Shown in pieces: positions 23,401-33,060 of a stretch of 64,000 nt of DNA. Below the pieces are notes generated by a model, which was not told the origin of the DNA, ran no database searches, and saw only the letters and a program-made list of their open reading frames with translations. Position numbers and translations under genes: made by a program. This DNA is from Hirundichthys speculiger (lineage: Eukaryota > Chordata > Actinopteri > Beloniformes > Exocoetidae). Where the stretch lies: NCBI GenBank assembly GCA_018398805.1, contig JAGFBZ010002023.1:1-64000 (forward strand). The letters run 5' to 3'. Numbering within the stretch: position 1 is the stretch's first letter; every line of letters starts with the position of its first letter.

Positions 23401-26209
23401 TTCACGAGCTGCTTTATTTATAATTATTGTTCATAAGCAGCTGAAACTACATCACACAAACCTGGTTTGAGAGGGTCATAGGTTCCAGTCAGAACAGCCT
23501 CAGTCTGCCTCCAGGTGGCGCTGTGATGACCTTCATCTTCTACCTCATATCTCAAGGGTTAAAAATGTTCCCTTCATTTTCCTGGAACCTCCTGAATAAA
23601 ACTGCAGTTTCAATATATATATTTATCCAGAGGACACATCTCAGATGTTTGGGATGGTTTTAGATGATAACGGATATAGATGATGTTGAAGATGGATGGT
23701 TTGAGATGATGTCAGATGATTTGAGGTGATATCAGATGGTTTGAGGTGTTGTCAGATGATGTCAGATGGTTTGAGATGATGTCAGATGGTTTGAGGTGAT
23801 GTCAGATGGTTTGAGGTGATGTCAGATGATGTCAGATGGTTTGAGGTGATGTCAGATGATGTCAGATGGTTTGAGGTGATGTCAGATTATGTCAGATGAT
23901 GTCAGATGATTTGAGTTGATGTCAGATGATGTCAGATGGTTTGAGGTGATGTCAGATGATGTCAGATGGTTTGAGGTGATGTCAGATGATGTCAGATGGT
24001 TTGAGTTGATGTCAGATGATGTCAGATGGTTTGAGGTGATGTCAGATGATGTCAGATGGTTTGAGGTGATGTCAGATGATGTCAGATGGTTTGAGATGAT
24101 GTCAGATGATGTCAATGGTTTGAGTTGATGTCAGATGATGTCAGATGGTTTGAGATGATGTCAGATGGTTTGAGATGATGTCAGATGATTTGAGATGATG
24201 TCAGATGGTTTGAGATGATGTCAGATGGTTTGAGATGATGTCAGATGATTTGAGATGATGTCAGATGATGTCAGATGGTTTGAGATGATGTCAGATGGTT
24301 TTGAGATAATGTCAGATGGTTTGAGTTGATGTCAGATGATGTCAGATGGTTTGAGGTGATGTCAGATGATGTCAGATGGTTTGAGGTGATGTCAGATGGT
24401 TTGAGTTGATGTCAGATGATGTCAGATGGTTTGAGATGATGTCAGATGGTTTGAGATGATGTCAGATGGTTTGAGATGATGTCAGATGGTTTGAGATGAT
24501 TTGAGATGATGTCAGATGGTTTGAGATGATGTCATGATGGTTCAGATGATGTCAGATGGTTTTGAGATGAGTCAGATGGTTTTGAGATGATGTCAGATGA
24601 TGTCAGATGTTTGATGATGTCAGATGATGTCAGATGGTTTGAGATGATGTCAGATGGTTTGAGTTGATGTCAGATGATGTCAGATGGTTTGAGATGATGT
24701 CAGATGGTTTGAGATGATGTCAGATGGTTTGAGATGATGTCAGATGGTTTGAGATGATGTCAGATGATGTCAGATGGTTTGAGATGATGTCAGATGATGT
24801 CAGATGGTTTGAGATGATGTCAGATGGTTTGAGATGATGTCAGATGGTTTTGAGATGATGTCAGATGATGTCAGATGGTTTGAGTTGATGTCAGATGTCA
24901 GATGGTTTGAGATGATGTCAGATGATGTCAGATGGTTTGAGATGATGTCAGATGATGTCAGATGGTTTGAGATGATGTCAGATGGTTTGAGATGATGTCA
25001 GATGATGTCAGATGGTTTTGAGATGATGTCAGATGTCAGATGGTTTGAGATGATGTCAGATGATGTCAGATGATGTCAGATGGTTTGAGATGATGTCAGA
25101 TGGTTTGAGATGATGTCAGATGGTTTGAGATGATGTCAGATGGTTTGAGATGATGTCAGATGATGTCAGATGGTTTGAGATGATGTCAGATGATGTCAGA
25201 TGGTTTGAGATGATGTCAGATGGTTTGAGATGATGTCAGATGGTTTGAGGTGATGTCAGATAGTTTGCAATGATGTCAGATGATGTCAGATGGTTTGTGA
25301 TGATGTCAGATGGTTTGAGATGACGTCTGATGGTTTGAATTTGATGTCAGATGGTTTGAGATGATGTCAGATGGTTTGAGATGATGTCAGATGGTTTGAG
25401 TAATTGTCAGATGTTGTTTGATGTCAGATGATGTCAGATGGTTTGTGATGATGTCAGATGATCTCAGATGGTTAGAGATGATGTCGGATGGTTTGAGATG
25501 ATGTCAGATGGTTTTGAGATAATGTCAGATGGTTTGAGTTGATGTCAGATGATGTCAGATGGTTTGTGATGATGTCAGATGATTTGAGATGATGTCAGAT
25601 GGTTTTGAGATAATGTCAGATGGTTTGAGTTGATGTCAGATGATGTCAGATGGTTTGTGATGATGTCAGATGATCTCAGATGGTTAGAGATGATGTCGGA
25701 TGGTTTGAGATGATGTCAGATGGTTTGAGATGATGTCAGATGGTTTTGAGATAATGTCAGATGGTTTGAGTTGATGTCAGATGATGTCAGATGGTTTGTG
25801 ATGATGTCAGATGATCTCAGATGGTTAGAGATGATGTCAGATAAGGGAGCGTATCAACCGTCTGGGAATCTTGTGTGTTCAGGGAATCCTGTCGGATGAC
25901 AGTGTTCTGGCGGCGGCTCTGTGGAGAAACCTGTTCAACTGTCAGTGCGATGACCCGCGACAGCTGGAGCTCCTGGTGGAGTACGTCCGTAAACAGGTGG
26001 GTTGGCGTCTCCCGTCCCGTTACTGTGGCAACGCAGCGGTTGGAGTCTCGTAACCGGCGCTCTGATGTTTGCAGATGCAGTTCATCGACGCTCTGGACGG
26101 CAATGACCTCCTGCTCACAGGAGAGGTGAAGTGGCGCCCTCTGGTGGAGAAGAATGCTCAGAGCATCCTGAAGGTGGCCACGCCCACGTACAACGACACG
26201 GGGCTGTGA
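8378..26209 (+). CDS. uqcc1: uqcc1: ubiquinol-cytochrome c reductase complex assembly factor 1 (9 coding exons)
   Basis: Join 8378-8437, 9778-9879, 15224-15331, 16143-16215, 17425-17482, 18573-18681, 23291-23368, 25883-25996, 26075-26209; 278 codons plus stop, all introns GT-AG and phases consistent. In the family (yeast Cbp3), the protein works with UQCC2 on newly made mitochondrial cytochrome b during complex III assembly at the inner membrane. Residues 1-20 are rich in Arg and lack acidic residues, as in a mitochondrial targeting peptide. From about residue 66 the sequence follows the vertebrate protein closely ([91 protein letters not shown]), covering the ubiquinol-cytochrome c chaperone domain. 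Length is slightly below the roughly 300 residues of mammals. No break was seen, so the gene looks functional. Confidence 0.95.
8838..9580. repeat. AT-rich quasi-repeat tract in uqcc1 intron 1
   Basis: Begins with a poly-A run at about 8853-8873 and continues as drifting phrases of the type TTTACAACAAAAAGTTGTGATTT. The texture matches 2815-3570, mostly in reverse-complement sense. No coding potential. Confidence 0.5.
9778..9879 (+). CDS. uqcc1: uqcc1 exon 2
   Basis: Lies between a CTTCCAG acceptor and a GTAATG donor, phase 0 on both sides, 34 codons. It encodes the variable linker ([14 protein letters not shown] ... TLHSTVQ) between the presequence and the conserved part. Low conservation makes this the weakest exon, but the phase fits both neighbours exactly. 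Confidence 0.75.
10221..11553. repeat. 19-bp minisatellite, about 70 copies (uqcc1 intron 2)
   Basis: The consensus unit is GGAGGTCTCCATNGTCTCT, head to tail with point variants (GGGGGTCTCC, ATGG, ATAG, ATCA) and a few one-base slips. Every strand reads through as repetitive peptide, which has no biological meaning here. The right end abuts the L2 element. Confidence 0.93.
11583..15175 (-). mobile_element. L2-clade LINE, near full length but broken (uqcc1 intron 2)
   Basis: Read on the minus strand. Near 14559-14290 an endonuclease start has [14 protein letters not shown] and [23 protein letters not shown] and [11 protein letters not shown] follow near 14140-13920. The RT part at 13405-12126 holds [42 protein letters not shown] and the catalytic [12 protein letters not shown]-terminal part at 12153-11725 has [13 protein letters not shown] and [13 protein letters not shown]. 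The 3' end at 11583-11660 carries the fish L2 tail CTTGAAAGGCGCCTTTAAAT plus an (ATT)n run. Several frameshifts split the frame, so the copy is inactive. It lies antisense to uqcc1. Confidence 0.88.
15224..15331 (+). CDS. uqcc1: uqcc1 exon 3
   Basis: TGTCCTGCAG acceptor and GTGAGT donor, 36 codons in phase 0. It encodes the conserved [18 protein letters not shown] followed by SLKYNKW. Confidence 0.93.
15543..16110. repeat. Telomere-like (CCCTAA/CCCCTAA)n array, uqcc1 intron 3
   Basis: Degenerate interstitial telomere-type repeats with the C-rich strand on +, mixing CCCTAA, CCCCTAA and CCCTTA units. They fill about 70 percent of the 811-bp intron and stop about 33 bp before the exon 4 acceptor. 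Confidence 0.92.
16143..16215 (+). CDS. uqcc1: uqcc1 exon 4 (73-bp exon between two arrays)
   Basis: Encodes [20 protein letters not shown] then EFFD plus one base of the next Arg codon. The acceptor is CGTCTCCAG and the donor GTGAGT. A telomere-like array ends about 33 bp upstream and another C-rich array starts about 43 bp downstream. Confidence 0.93.
16259..17308. repeat. C-rich 24-bp minisatellite, uqcc1 intron 4
   Basis: The unit is approximately CACCCCTAACACCCTAGAAC plus CTGA, strongly degenerate in its middle (16500-16850 and 17060-17200) and clean at both ends. It fills about 87 percent of the intron. Its CCCTAA-like core resembles the array on the other side of exon 4, so the two may share an origin. 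Confidence 0.88.
17425..17482 (+). CDS. uqcc1: uqcc1 exon 5
   Basis: CTGTTTCAG acceptor and GTGAGT donor. The 58 bases complete the split Arg codon and encode [18 protein letters not shown] plus two bases of the next Trp codon. Confidence 0.93.
17673..17730 (-). mobile_element. LINE 3' tail fragment with (ATTG)n end
   Basis: (AATC)n at 17676-17695 is followed by ACTTTATTTGTCCCCAAAGG, the reverse complement of a 3' tail common in fish non-LTR elements (CCTTTGGGGACAAATAAAGT then a short tandem tail). Only the 3' end can be identified. Confidence 0.5.
17940..18061. mobile_element. MITE end with the motif CTTATAGTCCGGAAAATACG
   Basis: Ends at 18040-18060 with GCGGCTTATAGTCCGGAAAA followed by TACGGTA, a terminus I recognise from an abundant vertebrate/fish non-autonomous element family. 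The opposite terminus was not found nearby, so this is a truncated copy. Related degenerate termini occur at about 36279-36300 and 57778-57796. Confidence 0.5.
18573..18681 (+). CDS. uqcc1: uqcc1 exon 6
   Basis: TTCTCAG acceptor and GTGAGT donor. After completing the Trp codon it encodes [20 protein letters not shown] and then [16 protein letters not shown], the core of the chaperone domain. Confidence 0.94.
18794..19160. repeat. 39-bp tandem repeat interrupted by an L2 fragment
   Basis: Units starting at 18794, 18833 and 18872 share GCTGCTACCAACACTAGCCT and are exactly 39 bp apart. The next unit starts at 19127 instead of 18911 because a roughly 216-bp retrotransposon piece is inserted. Confidence 0.85.
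18908..19122 (+). mobile_element. Internally deleted L2 LINE fragment
   Basis: Opens with an RT segment encoding [14 protein letters not shown] followed by ITYLLPLGQ, which resembles the L2 copy at 11583-15175. It jumps at about 18998 to T-rich 3' UTR and ends at 19060-19115 in the same tail (CCTGAAAGGCGCTTTTAAAT then AAAATGTATTATT). The catalytic box and C-terminus are missing. Insertion into a 39-bp repeat array fixes both edges. Confidence 0.75.
19456..19770. other. AT-rich non-coding part of uqcc1 intron 6
   Basis: T-rich at 19457-19490, then A/T-rich sequence without repeats of clear period or coding potential. Confidence 0.4.
19771..21690. repeat. TTCCTC/TGGTTCTGCTGCGG minisatellite with 535-bp higher-order repeat
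   Basis: Short variable units such as GGTTCCTCCTTGGTTCTGCT are arranged in a larger pattern. The landmark ATGGTTCTGCTGTGGTTCTT occurs at 20371, 20906 and 21441, exactly 535 bp apart each time. A second landmark, GCAGCTCCTCTGCTGTCCTC, occurs at 19872, 20501 and 21046. The + strand lacks purine-rich stops, which explains several long open frames without gene character. Confidence 0.92.
21691..23290. other. Remainder of uqcc1 intron 6
   Basis: Mostly unique-looking sequence. A GGAT microsatellite lies at 22652-22676 and an AT-rich quasi-repeat stretch at 22740-23110. No exon is supported: the exon 6 to exon 7 join is in phase without it. Confidence 0.45.
23291..23368 (+). CDS. uqcc1: uqcc1 exon 7
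   Basis: GTTCCAG acceptor and GTGAGT donor, 26 codons in phase 0, ending [12 protein letters not shown], which is highly conserved in the family. Confidence 0.94.
23690..25843. repeat. 10/20-bp GATGTCAGAT minisatellite, uqcc1 intron 7
   Basis: Alternating words GATGTCAGAT and GGTTTGAGAT (variants GAGGT, GAGTT, TGTGAT) run for about 2.15 kb, 86 percent of the intron. Larger blocks recur near 25510, 25600 and 25740, suggesting recent block duplication. Each unit carries TGATGTCA, close to the CRE/AP-1 core TGACGTCA. Confidence 0.93.
25883..25996 (+). CDS. uqcc1: uqcc1 exon 8
   Basis: GTGTTCAG acceptor and GTGGGT donor, 38 codons: [19 protein letters not shown] then [19 protein letters not shown]. 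The upstream minisatellite stops only about 40 bp before this acceptor. Confidence 0.95.
26075..26209 (+). CDS. uqcc1: uqcc1 exon 9 (stop codon)
   Basis: Follows a short 78-bp intron with a TTTGCAG acceptor. It encodes [20 protein letters not shown] then [14 protein letters not shown] and ends TYNDTGL-stop, the characteristic family C-terminus. Confidence 0.95.
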   Translation: MQFIDALDGNDLLLTGEVKWRPLVEKNAQSILKVATPTYNDTGL

Positions 26210-26639
26210 GACGAAGACCTCCTCCTCCTCCTCACCTGTTACCACGTGGCGTCCGCTCTCATAAAAGCTTTTAATTTGTCGCTGTAGCTTCTGTTTTGTT
26301 TTGTTCTCAAAGCACTTTTTCTTCTCCTGAACAAGACCAGACGTGTTTCTGGAGGTCCGGCGGGGCAGCGGGGGCATCAGGGATCACGGCGGCGGTTCAG
26401 AACCGGGACAATCCTCCGCCGCCGGTGTCCTGTCGGCTCTGAGAGCTTCTTCTGTCTGTTTTCTGTCAGAAACGTCACTCCTTATTTATAAATGATGTTC
26501 ACCTGTGCGTGTCGATGGGCGGAGCCTCGTCGCTCTGCTTCTTCTCGGTCCAGTTCCCTCGATGCTCTCAGATCCAGACCGGAGCGCAGACGCCCTGATG
26601 TCACCGGTGTTTTTAAAAACAGAGTTTAAACAAGTGTTC

Positions 26640-26645
26640 AATAAA
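26640..26645 (+). promoter_or_regulatory. uqcc1: uqcc1 polyadenylation signal AATAAA
   Basis: Canonical AATAAA about 430 bp after the stop codon, followed within 60 bp by T-rich sequence. It is the best candidate for the 3' end of the uqcc1 transcript. Confidence 0.65.
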
Positions 26646-27269
26646 GATTTCTGGCTAAATTCTTCATCTTGCTTCTTATTTACACATGTTTTTATTTTTA
26701 TTATTGTAACTGGAAAGTGTGAGATGTTCTGAGAAGAAACATCAATAATTCAGACCTGGACATGTCATCAAGACCAGAATCAGGAAATATAATCAACTTT
26801 TTTTTTTTTTTTTTGGACATCTACAGTGACTGCAGACAGGAAGCACTGACTTGTTGGACCACTGAAGGTCTGAACTTCCTGAGAGCAGGACTGACCCACT
26901 GAAGATGAGATCATCGTTACTAAAATACTAAAATAATAAAAGTAGAAACATGGCTACCTTCTGTGTCAGCTAAGTAGAAATGTACTCGTATTATTAAAAT
27001 AAGAGGGTCATTGTTGCACCTTCAGCTGTTCTGTGTTCAGGCTCCTGACTGCAGCTCCATCATTTGGCCAGCAGAGGGCGCCAAAGAGCTTAAACAACCT
27101 ATAGCTTTTCTAATTTTATATTTGGAGGTAGAAAACGATAAAATGACATTTAGACAGTTTCCTCTGAGTATTAGAAACTGTTTTAAAACATCTGAAAAAA
27201 ATAATTTAAGAAAACTTAAACATTTTAACATAGAGATCAATGGAGACTGACTCCCTATAGGAGTTAGAC
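26646..27269. other. Intergenic DNA after uqcc1
   Basis: Contains a poly-T run at about 26800-26815. Nothing else was recognised and no exon is supportable. Confidence 0.4.
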
Positions 27270-27990
27270 CCTAGTGACATGGAAATTGATTTCAGGAAGA
27301 ACAAAACACCTGAACCTGTTTGGATTAAGGGACAAGTCATTGAACAGGTGCAGTCCTATAAATATCTGGGGACAATCATTGACTCGCTCCTAAAATTTAA
27401 AGAGAACTGCGAAGCTGTGAGCATGATGACACTTTTTTTTATCATGCTTTTATTGAATCTGTTTTAACTTTTTCATTAGCATCATGGTTCAGAAACCTGC
27501 CTCTAAAAGAAAGGAGCTCACTCAACCAGATCATTAAATGGTCGGGTCGGCTGACTGGGGAAACACAGCCGGGCCTGGAGTCGCTGTAGCTCCATTCCCA
27601 TGATGCCTCCCATCCCTCAGCGAGTGAGTTCCAGCTACTGCCATCAGGACGCAGATTTATAGTCCCGAGAACTAGGACCACACGCTACACGCTCCCTGGT
27701 GCTGCCTCTCTTTTAAAAAAATCTTAACGCATTTTATTTATTGACGAGGTCTATCCTGCTTATAATTTATTTATTTCTATTTATTAGAAACCCTGACCTT
27801 GGTTTTTACTTCTATTTTACTGATCTTGGCCTCGTGGGCAAAATCTACTTTAATCCTGTTCAGTGAGCGTTGTGAGTACCTGCCATGTCTGTTGTAAAAC
27901 CTGTTCATTGTTTTTGTCCTGTGTTAAATTAATGATGGTAAAAGAAATCTACTTATGGGTATTAATAAAGTCAACTTGAACTTCAAGTTG
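27270..27990 (+). mobile_element. Non-LTR retrotransposon 3' fragment (end of RT ORF)
   Basis: Translation gives DFRKNKTPEPVWIKGQ and VQSYKYLGTIIDSLLKF, the post-catalytic part of a LINE RT, then after an internal deletion MMTLFF, SLNQIIKWSGRLTG and FQLLPSGRRFIVPRTRTT. The last part is a typical C-terminus ending in Arg-rich motifs. A 3' UTR ends with AATAAAGTCAACTTGAACTT. Frameshifts and the deletion show it is dead. Confidence 0.75.
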
Positions 27991-29756
27991 AACTAGTGGT
28001 CAGAAGAGGAACTGCAGCCTCTAGCGGTCGGTAGAGGAACTGCAGCCTCTAGTGGTCGGTGGAGCAACCGCAGCCTCTAGCGGTTGGTGGAGGAACCGCA
28101 GCCTTTAGCGGTCGGTGGAGCAACCGCAGCCTCTAGCGGTTGGTAGAAAAACCGCAGCCTCTAGTGGTCGGTGGAGCAACTGCAGCCTCTAGCGGTCGGT
28201 AGAGGAACTGCAGCCTCTAGCGGTCGGTAGTGGAACAGCAGCCTCTAGTGGACGGTAGAGGAACTGCAGCCTCTAGTGGTCAGTAGAGGAACCGCAGCCT
28301 CTATTGGTCGGTGGAGGAACCGCAGCCTCTAGTGGTCGGTACAGGAACCGCAGCCTCTAGTGGTCGGTAGAGGAACCGCAGCCTCTAGTGGTCGGTACAG
28401 GAACCGCAGCCTCTAGTTGTCGGTAGAGGAACCGCAGCCTCTAGTGGTCGGTAGAGGAACCGCAGCCTCTAGTGGTCGGTAGAGGAACCGCAGCCTCTAG
28501 TGGTCGGTGGAGGAACCGCAGCCTCTAGTGGTCGGTGGAGGAACCGCAGCCTCTAGTGGTCGGTGGAGGAACCGCAGCCTCTAGTGGTCGGTGGAGGAAC
28601 CGCAGCCTCTAGCGGTCGGTAGAGGAACTGCAGCCTCTAGCGGTCGGTAGAGGAACTGCAGCCTCTAGCGGTCGGTAGAGGAACTGCAGCCTCTAGCGTC
28701 GGTAGAGGAACCGCAGCCTCTAGTGGTCGGTGGAGGTGGAGGAACCGCAGCCTCTAGCGGTCGGTAGAGGAACTGCAGCCTCTAGCGGTCGTAGAGGAAC
28801 TGCAGCCTCTAGTGGTCGGTGGAGGAACCGCAGCCTCTAGAGGTCAGTAGAGGAACTGCAGCCTCTAGTGGTCGGTAGAGGAACGCAGCCTCTAGTGGTA
28901 GGAACTGCAGCCTCTAGTGGTCGTAGAGGAACCGCAGCCTCTAGTGGCGGTAGAGGAACCGCAGCCTCTAGTGGTCGTAGAGGAACCGCAGCCTCTAGTG
29001 GACGGTAGAGGAACCGCAGCCTCTAGCGGTTGGTGGAGGAACTGCAGCCTCTAGTGGTCGGTGGAGGAACCGCAGCCTCTAGCGGTTGGTAGAGGAACCG
29101 CAGCCTCTAGTGGTCGGTAGAGGAACTGCAGCCTCTAGTGGACGGTAGAGGAACTGCAGCCTCTAGTGGTCAGTAGAGGAACTGCAGCCTCTAGCGGTCA
29201 GTAGAGGAACTGCAGCCTTTAGTGGTCGGTAGAGGAACTGCAGCCTCTAGTGGTCGGTAGAGGAACTGCAGCCTCTAGCGGTCGGTAGTGGAACAGCAGC
29301 CTCTAGCGGACGGTAGAGGAACTGCAGCCTCTAGTGGTCAGTAGAGGAACCGCAGCCTCTAGTGGTCGGTAGAGGAACTGCAGCCTCTAGTGGTCAGTAG
29401 AGGAACTGCAGCCCCCAGTGGGTGACATCACAGAACTGCAGCCTCTAGTGGTCGGTAGAGGAACTGCAGCCTCTAGTGGTCAGTAGAGGAACTGCAGCCT
29501 CTAGTAGTCAGTAGAGGAACTGCAGCCTCTAGTGGTCGGTAGAGAAACTGTGCAGCCTCTAGTGGTCGGTAGAGGAACTGCAGCCTCTAGTGGTCGGTAG
29601 AGGAACTGCAGCCTCTAGTGGTCGGTAGGAAAACTGCAGCCTCTAGTGGTCGGTAGAGGAACTGCAGCCTCTAGTGGTCGGTAGAGGAACTGCAGCCTCT
29701 AGTGGTCAGTAGAGGAACCGCAGCCTCTAGTGGTCAGTAAAGGAACCGCAGCCTCT
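27991..29756 (+). repeat. 28-bp minisatellite, copy A (about 63 units)
   Basis: The unit is AACYGCAGCCTCTAGYGGTC followed by GGTAGAGG, with frequent C/T alternation at two sites and occasional one- to four-base losses. Around 29411-29440 one unit is replaced by a piece containing CCCCAGTGGGTGACATCACA. The same unit recurs in reverse complement at 60251-60779 and 61270-61808. Confidence 0.93.
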
Positions 29757-30225
29757 TCTCCTCAGTCCTCTGGAAGCTGTGAGGCTCCATGTGGTCGTCC
29801 GTCTTTGTGATCACATTATTTTAATAAAGTTTCTGCTGTTTGAACCGTCTGTCTCTGAATGTTCACACGCTGATTTGAACTTCGTCAAAGAGAAAACACG
29901 CTGCAGATGTGACAGCGCACCTGATCACCTCAGAGTCGATGGCTCCAAGGCTTTCCTGCTCGCACATGTTGGTTACGTGAGACTGAAACTGCTGATCCAG
30001 TTTATCTGGACCTGAATGTGTCTCCTGGTGGGATTAAACCTGATCTGCACTGAAGCAGGACCAAGTTTATCAGGCTCAAACATCTCTGAGAAACTGGTCT
30101 TCACGTGAATGACCAGGATCATGGAGTTAACCAGGTAAAGCTCCTGCACCTGTGGGTCCAGATGTGTTCTGGTTCCTCTGTCCAGATGTCCATATTTGAA
30201 TCAGTCACATCATTTTAAAAGTCTG
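29757..30225 (+). repeat. Element body, copy A (inverted partner at 60780-61262)
   Basis: About 470 bp beginning CAGTCCTCTGGAAGCTGTGA and ending ATTTGAATCAGTCACATCAT then TTTAAAAGTCT, nearly identical to the reverse complement of 60780-61262. It contains an AATAAA at about 29823. A 78-codon frame exists in both copies with similar sequence but has no known relative, and it varies by an 8-bp duplication in copy B. Confidence 0.85.
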
Positions 30226-31084
30226 GAAACCAGTTTCAGCATCAGCTTCAACAATCTTTGATTTCATTTAAAATGTTTTATGTTTTTCTTTCAGTGACAA
30301 TTTGATATTCAAAATTAAAATCTAAATTGAAAATTCTAAATTTAATATATTTCAAAGAGCAAATACATATCTAATTTTTATAAAATAATATTGCTATAAA
30401 ATACTAAATTAATTAAAGCCACTGTATGTAGTAATGCTATATCTGACCACATGAGGGCAGCAGATCCCAGTGTCAGCCCTCTAGAGGATGAAAGTGGTAC
30501 TGACCCGTTGGCCCGTCCCCACCTGGTCAGAAGTCCCACCTGGGACCTGAACCGGGTCACAGCGGGTCTGATTACATGGGTCCCAGGTGGCCCAGTGTCT
30601 TCCTGGCATCTGGGTCACCCAGAACGGGTCTGCGTTCTGGTCCTGACACCTCTGCAGATGGTTTTTGGTTTGATGGACGTTCTACTGACCTTCAGGTTCT
30701 ACTGACCTTCATCCACAGTCACAGAGGCAGGAAACCAGATGTGCAGCAGAGGTTCCCAGGCCAGGACTCGAACCTGTGACTTCTGTAGCCTCCGTACTTG
30801 GACCCGATGAAACCACCGACCCACCTGACGCCCGTCTTCTCTGCTGTCTTTCATGAAGTTGCTGAATGCGACTGCAGAAGAAGAACCAGACCAGCATCAC
30901 CTGCTGGGACCTGCTGTCAATCATCCCCCAGTGGGTGACATCACAGAGGTTGGTCCGGTTCTTCTTCTACAGCCATCAGCAGAGGTCGATCCAACTCACC
31001 TGCTGAACCGCCACCAGACACCTGCACAGGTGGACTCCAGGTGGCGCTCAAGCTCCTCCCACGTGGGAGGAGCTTCTGTTTCAC
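30226..31084. other. Intergenic DNA with dispersed-repeat scraps
   Basis: At 30415-30470 lies TTAAAGCCACTGTATGTAGT followed by a GACCACATGAGGGCAG-type segment that recurs at about 62055-62105. At 30945-30985 GGTCCGGTTCTTCTTCTACA is shared with 33129-33150. No exon seen. Confidence 0.45.
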
Positions 31085-33060
31085 CTCCAAAAGTCTGACG
31101 TCAAAAAGTCACAATTTTTTTCAGTTTTGTCATTTTATGACAAAAAGTCCTGATTTGATGTAAAAAAAAAAAAAAAATTACGAGAAAAATTCTTGTTGAA
31201 ATTAAAGAAGTCGCAGTTTTACGATATAAAGTTGTGATTTTGCTAAAAAATGTATATTTATGACTCAAAGTTGTAATTTGTTAAAAAACTGCAGTTATGC
31301 TAAAATCATGATTTTTTTTTTTGACCAAATTTTGTGATTTTTGGACGTAAAGTCGCAACTGAATGAAATTAACAGTTTTGTGACATAAAGTCATAATTTA
31401 GTCAGTATTCAGCACGAAAAGTTGAATTAAGTTAAGTTTTCATTTTGCTAAATTAGTGATTTTTGGAACTAAATATGTAAGAACGTTACGATGGAGACAG
31501 AGCGAACTACGGTGAATTTTAGCCACCGCTGTCAGAGACTGATCCTCCACCGCCAGCAGGGGGCTCCAAAGGGACAAAAACTGGAGAATGTTCCTCTGAG
31601 CTGCTTTAAAATATCAACGACAACCATCTGTGAGGTCACAGTCCACAGCACCAAACGCTACGTAGCTCTGGTGATGTCAGCCGTCAATCAAAAGACCACT
31701 CCCCAATTATTAATGTTATAATTTAGTGTAGTTACAGTACTGCTTGAATTAATTAGATATTTATTTCTAAAACTCTACAATCAGAGATTCTCATCTAATT
31801 TCTTGCCCTGATATGTTATTAAACTATTAACTTTGTGCTGTGAGTGTGCGTGTGGGCGGAGTTATATGTGGGCGTGAGGGGGCGGGGTTTTATTATCTGC
31901 TGTGATCCTGTTTTACGTTTTATTTTGTGAAGCACTTTGTGTTCCATTTTTAATGTATGAAAAGTACTATATAAATAAAGTTTGATTTGATTTGATTTGA
32001 TGATATTGAAACTTTTTTGTTAAAACTCTCACAAAATCCTGACTTCTTATCTTAATATTGCAAATTCTTGTAGGAAAATATAAACCTTTCCCAAAATGTC
32101 AAATCTTTGATAGAAAATTGCAACTTTATGTTGTAAAATTGAGAATTTCATTTAATTACATCTAAATGTCTTAAAATCACAAATCTTCGTTATAAAATCA
32201 CAGATTTTGAATTGTCACAATTTTTGTCGTTTAAGAAAAATTTAATTTTTGTCAAAAAATCTCAAATTTCATAAAATTATTACATTTTCACATCAAATTT
32301 TATAAAACATTATTTGTGACAAGAATCCCATTTTGTTGTAGAAGTAGTCTGTTTTTTGCAGAAATTAAAATGTTTTTGTTGTATTTTTTTTTTTAATTTT
32401 TGAAAAAAATCACAAATTTTTGTTGTAAAAGTGAAACTCACCCAATCGTGAATTTTTTTTTTAACTTTTATCTAAATTTTTGTAGTAAAATACTGGCTTT
32501 CACACAATTGCACATTTTTGACATAAAGTTAAACCTTGTGTTGTAAAATTGTAACTTTTGTATAACTGCAAATTAATCAAGTTAACATTATCACAACTTT
32601 GTTGTATAAAGCAAAATTATCATAAAATCTCATAAAATTTTGTAAAAAATATGACTTTTTGACATCAGATTTGACAAATCATGACTTGTTGATAAAACAA
32701 TCACTACTTTTTGTAGCAGAGTTGCACATTTTTGTTGCAAAAATCACATAATTCTATTATAAAATCCCACCTTTTATATTAGCGCTGCTACTGTTTAAAG
32801 GTTTTTATCCTCTATAGGGGGATTTTTTTATTGGCCACTTATATTGTATGTATATAATATGCTATATAGACAGTTTCTACTGTAATAGAATCAAGTTTAA
32901 TTGAACTGAATTTGCGATTCAACTGTCACAAAATCGCTACTGTTTTACATAACTTTACAAATTTACATTATAAAATCGTAAATTTCATGTAACTGCAACT
33001 TTATGTCTTAAAATCCTATATTTCCCAGCTTTAATTGTAAAATCACGACTCTTGTAGAAC
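31085..33060. repeat. AT-rich quasi-repeat tract with an embedded LINE tail
   Basis: Two blocks (31085-31480 and 32000-33060) of drifting TTTTGTTGTAAAATCACAAA-like phrases flank a stretch of ordinary complexity (31485-31900). The latter ends at 31920-32000 with AAAGTACTATATAAATAAAG and (TTTGA)n, a common fish LINE/SINE 3' tail in + orientation. Confidence 0.5.

Noticed and set aside
27991..29756. CRISPR-like array
   Set aside because: Units are contiguous and carry no unique spacers; the context is vertebrate and other arrays share the same structure.
29779..30015. 78-codon gene conserved in both inverted copies
   Set aside because: The two copies are nearly identical DNA, so shared open frame is expected; copy B has an 8-bp duplication that changes the frame, and no homologue is known.
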